A stretch of DNA of 64,000 nucleotides from Sclerurus mexicanus (taxonomy: Eukaryota; Chordata; Aves; Passeriformes; Furnariidae). Shown in pieces: positions 21,101-36,100 of the stretch. A program made the position numbers and the translations under genes. The notes beneath the pieces are model-generated. The model was not told where the DNA came from. It saw nothing but the letters and a program-made list of their open reading frames with translations, and made no database searches. Position 1 is the stretch's first letter; each line of letters opens with the position of its first letter. Where the stretch lies: NCBI GenBank assembly GCA_013396755.1, contig VWZF01003853.1:285208-349207 (forward strand). Direction: 5' to 3'.

Positions 21101-24100
21101 TCCACTGACACAATTTCAGTCCATTCCCTCAGGTTCTGTCAATGGTCACCAGAGAGAAGATATCAGTGCCTTTCCCTCTGCTTCCCTTCCTGAGGAAGCT
21201 GCAGACAGCAATGAGATCTCCCCTCAGTCTCCTCTTTTCCAGGCTGAACAAGCAAAGTGACCTCAGCTGCTCCTTGTATGGCTTCCCATCAAGGCCCTTT
21301 ACCTTCATATCTCTCCTTTGGACTCTGTTTAATGGATTTATAACTTTCTTATATTGTGGAGCCCTAAACTGCACACAGGACTTGAGATAAGGCTGCACCA
21401 GTGCAGGGCAGAGTGGGACTCGCTTGACCGGCTGGTGATGCTTTGCCTGATGCTCCCAGGACATGGTTGGCCCTCCTGGCTGCCAGGGCACTGCTGACTG
21501 ATACTAAACTTGCCATCGACCAGGACCTCCAGGTCCCTTTCCACAGCACTGCTCTCCAGCCTCTCTCCCCAGTCTGTATCTACATCCAAGGTTGCTCCCT
21601 TCCTTGTGCAGAAGCCTGCACTTGCCTTTGTTGAGCTTCATATGGTTGGTGATTGCCCAGCCTCTAATTTGTTGAGGTCTCTCTATAGGGCCACTCTGCC
21701 GTCAAGAGAGTCAACAGCTCCTCCCAGTTTTGTGTCATCTGCAAACTTGTTTAGTATCCCTTCCAGTCCTGTGTGCATGTCATTTATGAAGATATTAAAG
21801 AGCACAGGGCCTCAGATGGAGCCCTGTGAAACCCCACTAGTGACAGGTCGCCAGTCTGATGTTACCCCATTCACTCTAGCTCTTTGTGCCTGACCTGTGG
21901 TTATCTCATGAAAAAGAAAAATGAGAACTGGTTTGATTATGGGAATACATACACCCAGAGCTTAGAATACTGATTTTGTTTGTTTCCTTTTTAAAGTAGT
22001 GGAGTAAAACATAAGCACAAACAACACAACCCCCTCCTCCCCAAACCCTGTAGCTGGAAGTAAAGCAAGACAATTAGGAAATAAAGCACTAATTTTATCA
22101 GAGATTGTAATTAGCCATTGAAACGTGCTACCCTGGAAAATGGTGGTTTCTCTAATCCATTCATGTCTTCAGAACAAGAATAGGCAGAGGTCTGGAATAC
22201 ATGTTTTAATTGATTATGGAAGGCTGCTCTTTTAATATTTTGTAAATCTTTTAGTTACACAGCTGAAAGTGTTTCACTGTAACAAGGTCTTACCTCTGTT
22301 ATGGTTTAAAAGATGGCAGACTGAGGTGGTGGGAATCGGTGTGTCCACTCATTGTGTAGATCAAGTTTAGAAATGCAGAAACTTTAGGCCCTTTTTTTTC
22401 TGACAGCATTCTGTAGAGAATATGAAATTTCAGAGTTGAAAACTGTGATGGAAAGGGTGCAACCTCTATCAGACATGAAAGCTTTTGGTCTTTGGCTTCA
22501 GTTGTCTTTTCTGGTAAGGGCAATGCTCTTTCTGTTGTTCTGGGCTGCTCCTGAGTATGGTACTGCAGTCAATCAGAACAAACTTGTGTAGCAGTGGTTT
22601 ACTCTGCTCACACCCTTTTTGTTTCTGCTTGTGATGCTCCTGGACCAGACCAGTGTAGGGGCATCTGGTTGCATCCCAGTTGAGTCTTCATAGGTCTCAA
22701 GTGCTACTACATTCTGACACAGAGTGAAAGCACACTTTATATTTCTGTTTGTAAAGCAAAAAGAATGTGATGATAGGCTTCAGCAAGTATAGAACCAGCT
22801 GTAAAGAGAGATGCAGTCATATTGTTCATGTCCATGTAGTCAGCTAAACACTATGTCTGGTTTTGGGTCAGATAAGAGAAACGAGCCTTGTGTTCAGTGA
22901 AGGTGTTGGAGCTTTCATTTTCCCAAAACTGGGGTTTTTTTCGGGTGAAGAGCAGACTGGTCTCCGGAGTACCATCTAGTGGCCAGTTAGCGTTACTAGT
23001 GAGACGCATTCACAGCTTCAACTGCTTTGTGCAGGAGTCGTGTGACAAGGGCACACTGCTCAGAATTCAGGCTTGCTTGGGATGAACTATTACATTCCAC
23101 AGTGCTACTGTGTTATTTCTTGGGAGATGGGATGTACTTTCTTTTTTAGCAAGATTTGCTAGCTAGATTTTGAGTGTCATAGAATGAGAACAGTTTCAAG
23201 ACAAAATTTGGTTTTAAACATGCCCAAACAAACCTACATATTTTTTAGCTGGATTTTGGCATTTATTAGCATTCATCTGCATCATTGTTTCCTTTTTTAA
23301 GACCTCTTACCAAGCTGAACTGAAGGGGTTTGATTTATTTGCCTTTTTAATTGGATTGCTTAAAATCTACCTCTGCTAGATATATATATATTCTCTAGAG
23401 TTGGTGGTAGCAAGTTGGTAGCAGCTGGAGGCTTGGGAAGAAGAATGTTTAAAAAAAATATTATGCAAGTCTCATCTGCTAATTGGAGCGACTAAAGTGG
23501 CCAGCATGAAAATGAGTAGAAGAGGTGAGAAGAGCAGCAGGAGAGGTCTGACTTTATAAAGTGTGTGTGTTTGTGTGTGTTTTCAGAGCTGTAAATTAAA
23601 GATAGCATCACACGGAGTAAAACTGGAATCCTAAGTGCAGGCCTTGTGCTTCCTGTGTTCTTTTGGCAGCATGAGGGCAGTCACTCTCTGTGTGTGCCTT
23701 TCAATGGGAAGCGGTGGAGCAGTCTGACTTAGCTGACCTGTTTAAAAAGGAAACCCAAGTAGACAAATATAACAATTATATGACATGCTATTTTTTCAAT
23801 ATTAACATAACTTTTTAAAGCAGCAAGCACCTAATTTGAGCCTGTATTCCTGTGTGGTTTGCCTCCTGTGTTAATTAGTGTTTTTAAACACTTCAGTGTC
23901 AAGGCACGTTTTAAATATTTGTGATTTTGGAACATGGTAGGAGTTGAGATAACTGGGATAACATGGGATAACAGGCCTTTAACTTTTCCCTGGAAATGTT
24001 ACCTTTATGTTGCTTAAAAGGGACAGAACTGAATTACTAGCAGCATTGTGTCCGATATACTTTGTTTTAGTACACAACCACCAAACAAAAGTACAAGCAG

Positions 24101-27100
24101 TACTGGCATCAGTAGCAGGCTATTTTTGTATGTAGCTAAATAATGTTTATTTCATTTTATAATAGAGGTTATGAGTGCCTATTCTAATGCAATAAGTATT
24201 CTTTCCAAGTACAAATTTATTTAGAATTCTAAGTAATGTTGAGCTGCTTACTATCTCAGATTGAATGGTATTACACCATTACCCTTTCCAACCTTGTCTG
24301 AAAATATGGTCTTGGCATTTTGTCCACATTTAGTTAATCCTGCTCTGCTTTTCCAGCATGGAAGGAAATGCGTTCTAGAGAATCTTGGAAGTAAACTCCC
24401 AGTGCTGTCAGGTAACCTTGCTGTGGTTTTTCAGTCCTCGCAGGTATTTCATTCTGTCATCTCAAATGGCTCTGCACCCAGAATACCAGTCTGAGTTAGA
24501 AGCTCTTCAGGCTGAGAATGGGGAATCAGTGTTGATCCTAGACAAATGTACAAATCTGTCGGATGGAGTCCCTGCTGTTCGCAAACGCTGTTACAAGAAT
24601 CAAGTCTTTGATTATCCTCAAGTCCTTCAGGTAAGGATGTATCTCCTGCAAAGTTATCTTTTCTTTGCTATCTGTTTAGCTCTGGTAGGGTACTTCCTTG
24701 TATTTAATTAACTTACTGGCTGTGTTTTGAATTGTGTAGCTTGTTATGTTATCTTGAATATTATATCCTAATTTTATCCTTACTTTTAAGAAGGCCAGAA
24801 ACTATAATCAAACTGTGCTGCAATTTGAAAACACTGCTTGTGTATAACAAGTTCATGAAATTGGTCATGGTGGTCTAGTAACACAAGATAATGTCATGTA
24901 AACAAAAAATTCCATGAAGATACTGCCAAATCCAGCAGCAATGTGAGGAGAAACTTTTGGAGGCCATACAAAACTGCTCACTTCAGAATTGGGAAGGAAC
25001 ATTGGAATCTACAGCTTTCAAAATAACTGGTAAAAGGACCTTCAGCAGGCATGAATTTGGAATTGATTTCTTACATGGGACAGTCCAGCCCTTGCGAGAT
25101 GAAGCTTGGAACAGAAGATGGCTCTGTCAATTGGATAGAGGGTTAAATGAACTTTAAAGAGCTTATGTGTGGATATATTTGGGACAAAAAAGACTGTTAC
25201 ATTTAAGGAGAATTAGATTACATTTTTTGTATGCAGCTTAGTAGTTAAATCCTACAGAAGTATCTGTATAGATATGACAGACTGAGCTAGAAGGCTTGTC
25301 AGCATGCAGCTATGAAAACATCTAGGTGAAATGTGTTTCATGGCCTTGGCTTAACTTCCAGAGGCCTTTTGATGTGTCAGTGAAGATAAAACGAGATAGT
25401 GTTCTCAGACCCCTGTGTCTCTTGGTAATTCACTAACAGAGAGGTGCTTTGGCATGCAGTGTGGTAAAGTAAGTTATGCCATAGGCCACGGTGCTCTGTC
25501 TGCGGCCACCAGCATATAATCTGTCTTTGAACTTCAGCAAATTATGGTAAAATAACAAACAAGCTGAGGACAGGCAAAGTTTCCACCCCTTCTGTTATGT
25601 TTTGTAGAAAATATGTTTAAAATTCCTTGCGGAGGAGAAGGAGAGGGAGGAAAGGGTCACCCTGAGTCCTAAACCTTGAGTAAAAAAAAACAAACAAACA
25701 ACTGGATTGCTTTATTTCTTTAAATACAGACTGGATTACTAAAGGATAGCAAGTCAGGGAATCTATATCTATATCTTGCTATATATGATTTTATAACTCA
25801 GAAGAGAGCTGGCACATGCCGAGATTGTTAAAATACTTTCCTTTGCAGAACCCTGCATTTCCCTTTGGAATGTCTGGCTGATAACAGTGGTGATGTGAGG
25901 AGATGTATTTATAGTAACCTTTGTCTAGACAGGAAAAATGGTTATCTGGGCAGATGAGCATGTGTGTCCACATCTGTGCTTTTTTCTTTTTCTCTCCCAG
26001 ACCTTACTACAGTCTCTTCCACCTGCTTCTGTGTGATCTAGTGAGTCAATGGTTAAAGCGTGTGTTCATTCTCACAGCTCCTTCCATTCCCCACACCCTT
26101 CTTTTCCTGTCTAAGAGTGGGGGAAGAGGGGCTTTGATCACAGTTCATCCTTTCCAGCACTGCCTTTACAGATTTCTTACTAGACAGAGTCTTGGGCTTG
26201 TGTGTTGTTAATGCTTCCTGTTTGCAGTCTTCTCTTAAGTGAGATTTTTGAGGCTCTAAGTACTCTGTGGGTATGAACACAGGTCTTACGATTGCAGTAG
26301 GAAACAAGTGAAGAGCCAACAAACCCCATTGTATTTCCTAGGTCCATTGTGATGTTTTGCTGCCCTACTGAGCCTCCTGGCTTCTTTCCATCAGGCCACG
26401 GAACACAAGCTGAAAAGATGTTTTCTTATCTGTGGGAGCCCCTCTATCAACTTCATAATTTTTCTTTCTTAAACTTAGGGATAATACTGACTTCATATTT
26501 TTCCTTGTGTAGTTGAGCTCTACTAGCATTTATTTTGCAATCTTGAATCTGTAGCAAGATTCCTCAGTGGCAGTGAGAACTAAAATCCCTATATACAGGG
26601 AGAGTATGGTATAGTCAGGAAGTCTTCTCTGCTGCAGTTTAAACTCATGGCATTTTGTCTTGTGTGTTGTCGACGTGAGTAAGTGGATTATGTTCTTCCT
26701 TTTTGCAACAACTTTTTTTATCTTTGAAGCTCTCTTCCTCCTGCCCTCACACCATCAGAACTAGTAGTATTGATATAGTCAGTCCTTCCCTGTAGATCAT
26801 ACTTACAAGGTAAGTAATCATCCTTTACTTACCACTGAAAGTGCAATGCCCAAGACTGAACACTGCTCTGTCTGAGGTCTGTTGTTACTGAGAAGACTGA
26901 GTGAATCCTTCAGGTCTCTTAAATGATACTTCTTTTTGCTTTGTAATGCTACCTGTGGGTGGAGTGGTTTGTTTTTTCAATAGTACAACATTGCTGTCAC
27001 ATGAATACCCTTTCTTTTCCTGTTCTTTTGTAGGATATGTCCTCTTCTGAAAAGTGCAAATTCTAGCTTGTTACTTCATGCTTTATGTTTATGGAGTTTG

Positions 27101-30100
27101 TTACTTTTATCTAAGTGTTGAATCCTATATGTATTGGTATTTTTTAGTTGATTTATCCATATAATGTCAAAATCTAATCCTGCTATCCTTTATATCTGCT
27201 AATCCTACAAAATTATAGGTGTTGTCAAGTCTAATAGGTATGGTCTTAATTCTGCTACTCGGTTAACTAAAGAACACACTGAATGCTGTTGCACTTAGGA
27301 AAGGTTATTTGGTCCATCACTGTTTTACTTGTGAGCCACTGCTAACTGCTTTATACTTGGAGTTCTGTGACTGTAATTTATGTAACTGTAAAGCCTATGA
27401 GGGTTCTGTCTAGCCCCTGATTTTTTAATTTGCCTCTGAAAATGCTATCAAAGGTCTCAAATGACTTTTAAACTTGAGATATGTAACCCTGCTATCCATA
27501 GAGCTACATTACCTTATAACAGAAGAAAATTAAGTTGGCTTCATGTACTTTGAACTCAAATAAATTCCTATTAATTGTTGCTCATCTTGTTATGCCAAAC
27601 TTTCAAAGTGTTTTAAACTTATTTTTCTCTTTGAGTTTCCTCAGAATTCTGAAGTTTGGCCATTAAATAAGTAGAATCGTCCCACTAGCTGATTTCTCAT
27701 CCCTCCACTTAGGATTTTTTTATTATTAGATATATAATTATTTTTAATTGGCTAATAATACAGAATATATGGACTGCAGAGAGCAAGACAGTTTTCCTTT
27801 TGACTTGTTTTTTACAAGGGGGAGAGCAGGAAAACATAATGCATATATAAATACACACACAGTGCAAATCTAACATTTCCTTTTTCTCCTCATCTTTGTG
27901 TTGGATGCCATTTGTTGACAGGAGTCTATGTTCTGTGTCGTTCTACGTGGAGCCCGCCTGGGACAGGCTGTGCTAAGTGATGTTCTTCAAGCTGGCTGTG
28001 TCCCAGTCATCATTGCTGACTCCTACATTTTACCTTTCTCTGAGGTTCTGGACTGGAAGAGGTCTGTACCCTCACTGTTGTATATCGTACCACTGCATAA
28101 GATACTTTGCTGCCTTCAGTGATTTGAGTAAAATCTGTATGATAAGTGAAGTGTACTGGGGGTTACAGGGAATATAGAATAAGATACACACAGTCTTTAC
28201 CCTTGATATATTATGTATCAAAAATAGGAGAGGAAAACAAGTGAGACAGATATGACAGAGCACTTGATTATTCTGTAGCCAGTCATATTTTTTTCTAAAA
28301 CAGATTTGCTTTATTATCTTACGCTTGAATTTAGTGAGGACTGGTCTCCATTCAGGCTCTTTTAAGGGAAGTGTATACTAAAGATTGCATCACAGAAATG
28401 TAAATTCTCTATATTGCATCATGATTCCCAAGTTAATCTGAGAAGGAAAGGTATAATTGTTTTGTAGCTGAGTACACTGTGTTAGGAGCTTATATTATTT
28501 TTCTGTGCATGCCCTATGCCCAGTTATGTGACCTTGGGATAATATGTATAAAAATTACTAGTTTGTATATGTAACATTGTATATACTATTGCTATTTGGT
28601 CACTCCAAAAATCTCTGCTGATGGCAAGTCCGTAGCTCATTCAGAGATGAGAATTCAGGATTTCTGGGTCTCTGTCCCTTTCATAGTTATTAGATTGCTT
28701 GGACAGATCAGTCCACAGACTTTGGCGACATTATCTGTGGGCAGACTGGCTGATGTTGTGGAGGAACTGCTACAGAGTAATTCATTACACTGAGAGAAAA
28801 CTGCTTCTTTCTGCTCATGTCTTTTGAATATGTCTTATTAAAATAAGAGAAGATTCTGGGTTGGAAAAGGAGTTGACATCTTTTAATGTAGAATTTCTTC
28901 TCATCTTGCCTTTTGTTTTTTGCTTTTAGGGCCTCTGTTGTCATCCCTGAAGAAAAGATGCCTGAAATGTACAGTATTCTGCAAAGTATCCCCCAGCGAC
29001 AAATTGAAGAGATGCAAAGACAGGTATAATAATGTACTGTGTTAAAATTATTTTCCTTTATTTACAGTTGGAGTGTAGGTTCATATACCTGCCTTGCTCT
29101 GAAAGTTGCTGGAATGCAGAAACATCCACTGTACTCTCATGTTAATATTTTGATTATTTGACCCTGTTCTATTTTTATGCTAAACATCTGCATTCACCCT
29201 TTTCAATGGGATGGAAGCTCTCCCTGAATGTAAGTGTACTGCCTACCCACATCTATTAAGATATTTCTGATGAAATCATAGTGTATATTTGTTTCTTTAT
29301 TCTACATGGTATTTTTTAATACAATTTAAAGTTGAAGAGTCTGTCTTTATCTCAAGAGAAGCTTTGGTTAGTAGATAGGTTTTAATCACTCAAAATGTGA
29401 GGGAAGCATTAAGTCCAAAATGTTTTAAATATTAATTCCTCTGAGAGGGAGATTTTACTTATTTGGTGACTGGAAGAGCTGAGACCATGTGAACTGTCCA
29501 AACTTGTGAATGAAGCCGGGTATATAGGAAATGTCTCTTAGTTTACTGCAGTTGTTGCTGATTCCTGTTCGTTGACATTGTTATTATGGACACTGTTGTC
29601 ATCAGTTGCTTTAATTCTAGAGCTTGCACAGAAAGAGCAAGCTCAGCAATGAGGGCCATTAGCCATAGAAAGATTTTCACAAACTGTGAAGTTTTGCTCT
29701 CAGATTAAGGGTTAGGATTCAAGCACATGGTTCTTTTGGTGGTTGGAATATATAGATTATATTTTCAGGCCAGCAAAGAAGATACTAACATATATTGTAC
29801 ACTTATATCTAGAATATTTCATCCTTGACATCTTATTGTACCTGAGCATATATTGTTATAAGGTAGGAAGATACTCATTGTTGCCTCGGTTCCTCGTCAG
29901 GAAAAACATAAGGAAGCAAGAGCTAGGTATGTAAGGAAAAAGTTAACTATCTGACCTCAGGTGGCTTTTAAAGATGCACGGAATTTCTGTAGTCAAATGT
30001 CTGCAAGAATCATGAAGTCGTGTTTCTGAAATTCACTTACCCAACCTTAGTGACAAAGCCATCTTTTGTGTGGTCCTTGCAAAAAGTGAACCAAGACATG

Positions 30101-33100
30101 ATTTTTCAGGGTGTAGCCTACAACACTCTAGTTACTTCCACTTAGGCAGTGCTAAAAGCTACGTGGTGTATATTAATACTGCTATATGTGGAGATAATAG
30201 ATTACAAAATTTAGCAGTAAATGTCTTTCACATCTGAATTCTGCTGTCAGCTTCACTTCATTCTGGGTACAGGGAGTTGGCAAATACCACTGCAGCCATC
30301 AGGGGTCTCCTTTCTCTTTAATGCCTTCACAGAAATGAACCATTTTGGTGGGACCTGCTGGCAGCACCAAAGTGTCACCAGAAAAGGCAGGTGAAAAAGT
30401 AGCTTTGGTGTTACAGCTCCTAGAGATGTGATTTTGCTTTTGAGATGTTAACACTAGGGAGTTCTATATAACAAAGCTTAAAAACCGATATTAGTAGTCT
30501 GTTAAAGTGTGCATTACTTTTCTTGTTGTCCATGTTATTAAAAACATAAAATCATAATTTGAAGATAGTGTTTTCCATCTGTGGAGAATGCCTGGATGTT
30601 ATGGGCAGTCTGTAAAAAAACAAGCAAACAAAATGAAAACAAACAAACAAATGCCCTAAACATTCACAATAACTCTCTTAATTCAGATGGTGTATAAATT
30701 ATTTCTGTTATCTGTAACTCCATAAACTAAAATAGAAGATATTCTAATACTAATGATGCAATTACAGTCTCTGTCTTGAGTGAAGTTTATTGGATTATAG
30801 ATGGTTTGCAGTAGTCATTGTCATTGGTTCAAAGCATCACTGAACATCATTGAAAAATGTGATTCTGTTAACCAAAGGTGTGAAGTATGTTTTTCTAAAG
30901 CTTCTGCTCACATCTTGTTTCTTTTGCTAAGGAGATAGTAGTGTGTTTTGATAGTAAAAGTAACAGGATGAAATCACAAGGTCTATCTTTCTCTCATTTT
31001 TGTGAACTTATTTCTGTCTGCGTACTTAGGATACTTAAAAGATGTTATCATACATGTCATGTCCTGTCAGCCTTATTTACAAGGCAAAGTCCCAGTGTAA
31101 GCATCCGTTAAATTCCCTTGCTGATGCATGGCTCTGTGTTCTGGCTATCTAACATGGTGAAAAGTACTTAGTGACTGATACCATGAGGACTACCAGTAAC
31201 TTGATTGCTTTTCCTCATTGACAAGTACACACTATTACTCCACCTGTCCTACGAATTTTTGTTTCCTTCCTCCTCATAAGTCTCACAGTAGGGAGCAGTT
31301 GCATTCTTTACTTGCTGTTTTTCAGTTTAAATGGTTTGGGAAAGTATCCTAGGACTTTTTGGCTAGACAAAATGTGTTCTCAGGTTTTTTTGGTGTCTTC
31401 ACTTCAGCAACAATGTGCAGGGATTAATGAATAAAGATTCCCATAATAAGGCTAAAGTGATAGGAGAAGAGAGAATTTGAAGCTGGAATGAACCTCTTGA
31501 GGAGGCTGGTATTAAGGGTAGGTCAAAGGCAACATGAATTTGTCACAAGTGCTCTATTTTGTTTCTTGGATAAGGAATTACTAGAATGAAGCTCAACTAA
31601 TAGCCATTTATAGATGAACTGGAGCGATTTATACATGTTTTCAGATGTGATCTGTAGCAGTTTTTCATGCTGCATAGCCATGGAAGGGCAGCAAAATCTT
31701 TGAAATATTCTGGTTTTGCAAGTAACCCATATTTCTCAATAATATTTAAGCTGCTTTCTTTTGGTCCTTCAAGGGCTAACAACACTTGATATACAGTATT
31801 TTGATGTTTTTGGGTTTTTTTGACCAGTGGAAAAGGATTGACTGACACTGGTCTTTTGGTGTGTTTGCTTTTTTCCAGTCCATTCTAGTTTTCACTGAGC
31901 ATTGCTCTTATCAAGGTGGAAACACAGATAGTTAGATAACAATGGTTATGTTTTTTCTTGTTTTCATATTGTGGAACACTTGGAGTTTGATATAACAGTT
32001 ACAAAAAGACGGGTCCACAACTGAAGTTAAAATGGGGAAAACGTGATCTTTGCACAAACCTTTTATTAAAATTGGTATGAAAACTGTTTTACAACATCTC
32101 ACTGTTTTCTTTGTGGTTAGGCTGTGTTTAAAACTGTCCAAAACTGAATTTGTTTTTGAACAAAAGAATTCCACTAGGGGAAACCGTACGTATTTGATAA
32201 AGACTTGTGAAACATGTTGTGTCAGTACCTACCAATTAACGTATTTTTTCAGTAAATTAAGAAACCAATTGACATACAGAGTTGAGATCAGTTGACATCT
32301 ATGGTTGAGATCATCGTGTTTCTAGGCAAACAAATCCTTGCTCTGAACTTTTGATTTTTAGTAGGCTGAAGCATGCATTCATCATACATATCAGACTTTC
32401 TAGGTCTGATAACCTTTGTGGAACTGAAGGCTTGCTGTCCAATTGCATTGGTTTCAGTGGTTGTCTTATGCCATAGTTCTTATTCTTAGTTGGAAAACAC
32501 CATACTTAAAACAAGTATTATTGTAAATGTTAGCTTGCCAATTTGTTGATTAGGTACTCTTTTATCACTATTTTGTTACAGCTGATTCACTGGAGATCAT
32601 GCATCAAGTTTAAAATGTTGATAGAAATATATATACATACACAAATATATACTTACATTTAATTTTTTTCAAGCTGAAATATATTGTCTGCCCTTAATGC
32701 CTAAAATTTTCTCTATGTGTATATTTTTGCTTTGTTTCTGGAGATACTTCTAATCATACATCTGCTGGAGAAGAGAGGAAAGCTCTTAAAGGGAAGTCAT
32801 TACATTTAAATTATGTAAGAACCCATACTTGAAAATATTTTCTTACAGTTTGTATACCTATCATGGGCATTGCACAATACTGTCATGAAGAGGATTAAAT
32901 ACAGGTGTTTAAGTTTTGGATACATCATCTGCTAGGATCTGTGACTGGTATGGCCTGAGCTGTGATTTCCTATAACACGATTTTATTTTTCTCAGTTGTT
33001 TTATCAGACGGTACATGGTATAAACTGGGAACGAGGTTTATTGGTTTGAGCGGAGCTGATGTTGGGAATTGAGAGTTAGTTCTACTGTCCTGCATTATAC

Positions 33101-36100
33101 CTGATTGCACTGAGGTCTCGAGATTAACTATATTAACTTATGTTTTTATTGTTCATACTTGCAGAACATTTTGCTCTCAACAATTCCTAGTTCAGTTTCC
33201 TTTCTTTCCTCACAAAAGGGAGTAGTTTCTGTGCTTGTAGCCTAGTTTACACTGTTGTAAAAAATTCTTACATATTTTCAATACTACATGTACAGCCTTT
33301 ATCCTTGAAAAACTGAAGACTAGCATGTGAAGGCTCTTATAAACTGCAACATTTTGACCATCAAAACCAGCCTCTGTGACTTGATCTGCTAAAATTAATA
33401 GCAGTCTGGATGAAACTTATGTATCTCTGGGATTGCTGTCTTGTCTGTTTTCTACAGTAATGTTGTCATTCTCATTTTCTTTGAAGCTTCCTTGAACCAT
33501 CCCCCCTCTCACAAATAGTTCCATATGGAGTCTGAAACACTGGCAGAAGTGCCCAGAGGCAAGTCGATAAGCAGCTCAGCTGCACAGCTACTGATCCAGC
33601 AGACTTGATGCTGCATCCTTATGCTTTCATTTTCTCTGCGCCTCTAACCAGCACCAAGGTAATAGCAAAGTTCTAGAAGTGGAGGGGCAAGAAATAGAAG
33701 TAAATGTAATAGACTTGTATGATAGAGAGTAAAATTTGAAATTTTATCTTGCTTCTGAAGCGTGAAATAGGTAAAGGAAAAAAAGCAAAACAAAACTTTG
33801 CTGGTATCACCTTATCCCATGCCTTGTATAGTTTCTGTTACAGCAGTGTTTTCTTCCTGTAGTTTTGATTTGAAAGCCTGTTAGTCTCTGGAAACATGTT
33901 TCAGCAGTGTGGTTGATGTATAAATGTCTTTAATTAGTAAGAAGGTTTTCCTCAGCTTACATCTCAACCTCTGTGCCTTTTTCCTCCTTTTTTTGTGAGA
34001 TGACTGTCTACCTGAATATACAGTCATCTTGTAAATAGTTTTCCTCACTTAATAGCAACATACTTTACAAGTCTCTTAACAAGGCTCATTAAGGCATAGG
34101 ATCAGAATATGGAAGTACTATGTAACGGGAATAGAAGAGTTATTCCTCTGTTTATTCAGGCTTGCTTTCTCACTGAATAGATTTTAGGCAAGGAGTTTAT
34201 TTTCAAAAGAAGGCTTTGTGTTCCTGTTCCTTTTTTACTTTATAATACTCCTCATCTCCAAGAAATAAAACTTCTGAATTATTATCTATTCTGGAAGACT
34301 GGGCGACTTTGTGTCCTCTGATGGTACAAGAACGAAGAGCAAGTGTTCTTGGGTGTGGGAGTTCTTTTCATCCTGGTTTCCTAGGGAAACAAGGCTACAA
34401 TCACATACAGTATGCATTCTGATTTCTCTTCTGATTTCAGTTGCCGCCCAATTTCAACCAAACTTATAGAGAAGTGGAGATGTTGGAGAGAAGAAATTCC
34501 ATAAAGCTAGGTAGCTATGTAGAAGATAAGCATCCAGAACACAGCTTTTTAAGGGAAAATTTGCAGCTCGAGCTAACAGTCCTAGAAAAACCACTTGCAT
34601 TTACCCATTATGAATCATCTGCTTTGGGAAAGGTTTTATTTGGAACTGGCACATCTTAGGCCACAGAAATTCCAGTACAGCATGACCAAATGATAGTGAC
34701 AAATTCAATTCAGTGTACAAAGAAAGGGGTCTATATGCAATTTAAAACAGCCTTCTCATAGGCACTTATGGCCTCTCAACTAGCTACAGTCACCTGGAAA
34801 AGAATTCTTAGAGCTGTAATAAATAGCTCTGTGAACGTATAAATTCCATGGTCAGTTACAGTAAAAAAAAACAAAACAAAAAACACCACCAAAAACAAAC
34901 AAACCCCACACAAAAACCCCCTACCCAAAAAACCAATGACTTTTTAGGAAAAAGGTAGGGAACAAGATGGAAGATACTATGCCACTATGTAAATCTTTTG
35001 TATGTCTGCACTATGAATACAGTCTGTAGTTATGGTTTTCTCATCTTAAAAAGGATATAATAGAAAAAGGGTGATCAAAAGTTTCAAGAGAAGAGTGATT
35101 AAATAGCCTAACACTCTTCATCTTGAACAAGTGGCAGTAAGATGAAGCAAGAATGTAATACAGAATTATAAAATAAGAAGAGCATGAAAAAGTGAATGGG
35201 TATGACTGTACATTGTTTGATACAATTTCATTTGATGTTTTATAGAACTTGTATTATTTGGAATGTGGTCTAAAAAAATTAAAAAGGAGATGATCTTCTC
35301 ACAGAACTAGTACATAGTCTGTGAGAATCGCTGCTGCATCATTTTGTGTGAGTGAAGGGGTTTTATTGGCAAAAGGCAGAATGAAGAAATCCAGAAAAGG
35401 AAAATATGTCGGAGATGAATGCAAAGATATAGCCTCTGGCTTAGAAGTTCCTGCATTGCAGAGTTCTGAAAGCTGGAGAGTATTTTGGGGCAGTGGTGGC
35501 TTATGCCTGCTTGTCTGTGGGAGGGAGGGTTCCTAAAGTACCTGCTGTAGAGTACTGTCAGAATACGGGAGCAGGCGGCCATTTGGTCAGGCCTGGTGCA
35601 GGCACAGTGATGCAACTTCAAGACTTGGGTTTACAGAAGACCTTGGTACTGCCTTGTGGAATAACCTTGTCAGATCATCAGTGGTTTTTAAAGTGCATCT
35701 TGACTTCACTGGCTGCCAAACACTTCAGTGAGAGAATATTGACTGTGATGTATAGTTTCTTCCTTTGGATGAATGGGTAATTCACTTCCCTGAAGCCCTA
35801 CAAGGTACTCTTCCAAATAGTGGCCATGCAGCGTTCTTGCTTTTCATTAATTAAAGTTTTAGATATTCACAATCTCTTGTATTTTCAGCCTGTATGGAAA
35901 ATTAAAAGCTAAAAAGGGATGTAAATTCAGTGTAAAAAGTGTGGATAGAAAACATGTAGTTTGCAATGTTTGTTCCCACAGTCAGAATACCTGGACAAGC
36001 TGTTGTGGTTTTTGTAGTGCACGTCCCATGTGCCTCAGCCCTGACCTGAGGAAAAGTTCAGACTCCAGGTCAAACAGAGCTGAAGACATATGCATAAATC

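Larger units (their letters stand above)
20356..24434 (+). other. EXT2: EXT2 intron containing antisense CR1
   Basis: This 4.1-kb intron holds the CR1 element at 20883-21895 and a GT microsatellite at 23561-23580; nothing else is recognised. Confidence 0.7.

Noticed and set aside
21510..21893. 127-codon plus-strand open frame
   Set aside because: It is the antisense reading of the CR1 element.
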